A stretch of 5,246 nucleotides of DNA, from contig JBGUZU010000003.1 in the NCBI GenBank assembly GCA_045223915.1, positions 1 to 5,246 on the forward strand, read 5' to 3'. Every line of letters begins with the position of its first letter. The first letter of the stretch is position 1. Made by a program: the position numbers and the translations under genes. Shown here piece after piece: positions 5,076 to 5,246 of this stretch. This stretch comes from Ruminimicrobiellum sp045223915 (lineage in GTDB: Bacteria > Elusimicrobiota > Endomicrobiia > Endomicrobiales > Endomicrobiaceae). The notes under the pieces were generated by a model that saw only the letters and a list, made by a program, of their open reading frames with translations, was not told the DNA's origin and made no database searches.

Positions 5076-5246
5076 ACTTATCACGAACAATTTTAGATTC
5101 ATCAACAATATTGTGTTTCGCTCTTTTTTTGTTAATAGCAGCTTGTTTTTCAAGAACTTTATCACTATAACCTTCAGATTTCATTAATTCTACAACTTCT
5201 TTTTGTGCTTTGTCAATTCTCCATTTATGATATCTTTTAAGTATTC
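5065..5246 (-). CDS. 3' end of an unrecognised charged helical protein, cut by window edge
   Basis: An open frame from the window edge (first whole codon 5242-5244) to TAA at 5065-5067, giving the last 59 residues. It is rich in Lys, Glu and Asp and lacks Pro and Cys, with likely amphipathic helices (KAQKEVVELMKSEGYSDKVL). It lacks an N-terminus here, so no family can be named. Its frame has balanced codon use and no stops, and the following small gene overlaps its end by 11 nt, which supports it being real. It is probably part of the same operon, perhaps of the mobile element; a phage-type protein is possible but not shown. Confidence 0.6.
   Translation of the reverse strand, partial: ILKRYHKWRIDKAQKEVVELMKSEGYSDKVLEKQAAINKKRAKHNIVDESKIVRDKYVQ

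Overview
The window is very AT-rich (roughly 26-30% G+C by eye). Every gene I can support lies on the minus strand. An archaeal-type thymidylate synthase, a protein built from AP2-like repeats of a style I associate with Methanobrevibacter/Methanosphaera, T-run terminators and TATA-box promoters together suggest a gut- or host-associated methanogen of the Methanobacteriaceae. A tyrosine recombinase and unrecognised small genes suggest an integrated mobile element, such as a provirus or integrative plasmid. The organism and the element type are inferences; nothing here names them.

Layout in transcription order, right to left: (1) the 3' end of an unrecognised charged, helical protein (5065-5244), overlapped by 11 nt by a 42-residue gene with an N-terminal CxxC (4947-5075), then a T-run terminator repeated in tandem; (2) about 870 nt without a convincing gene (4051-4946), holding a hairpin plus T-run, a 22-nt imperfect direct repeat, a structured inverted-repeat region behind a plus-strand TATA box, and the integrase promoter; (3) a tyrosine recombinase (2854-4050) with a strong Shine-Dalgarno site; (4) about 450 nt of A/T-rich non-coding DNA containing its likely terminator and the next promoter; (5) a 598-residue protein with about seven AP2-like repeats and one helix-turn-helix-like segment (601-2397); (6) a thymidylate synthase (1-598, C-terminus outside the window) starting 2 nt beyond the stop of gene 5, with its ribosome-binding site inside gene 5.

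The integrase would mobilise the element. The repeat protein is best read as a DNA-binding protein (regulator, replication or partition factor). It is translationally coupled to thyA, which makes dTMP for DNA synthesis. Both the integrase and repeat-protein promoters carry a palindrome between the TATA box and the expected transcription start, suggesting repression. The repeat protein and the integrase each show an internal break in base skew, as if assembled from two sources. The most unusual item is the AP2-repeat array with an internal HTH, fused into one operon with thyA.
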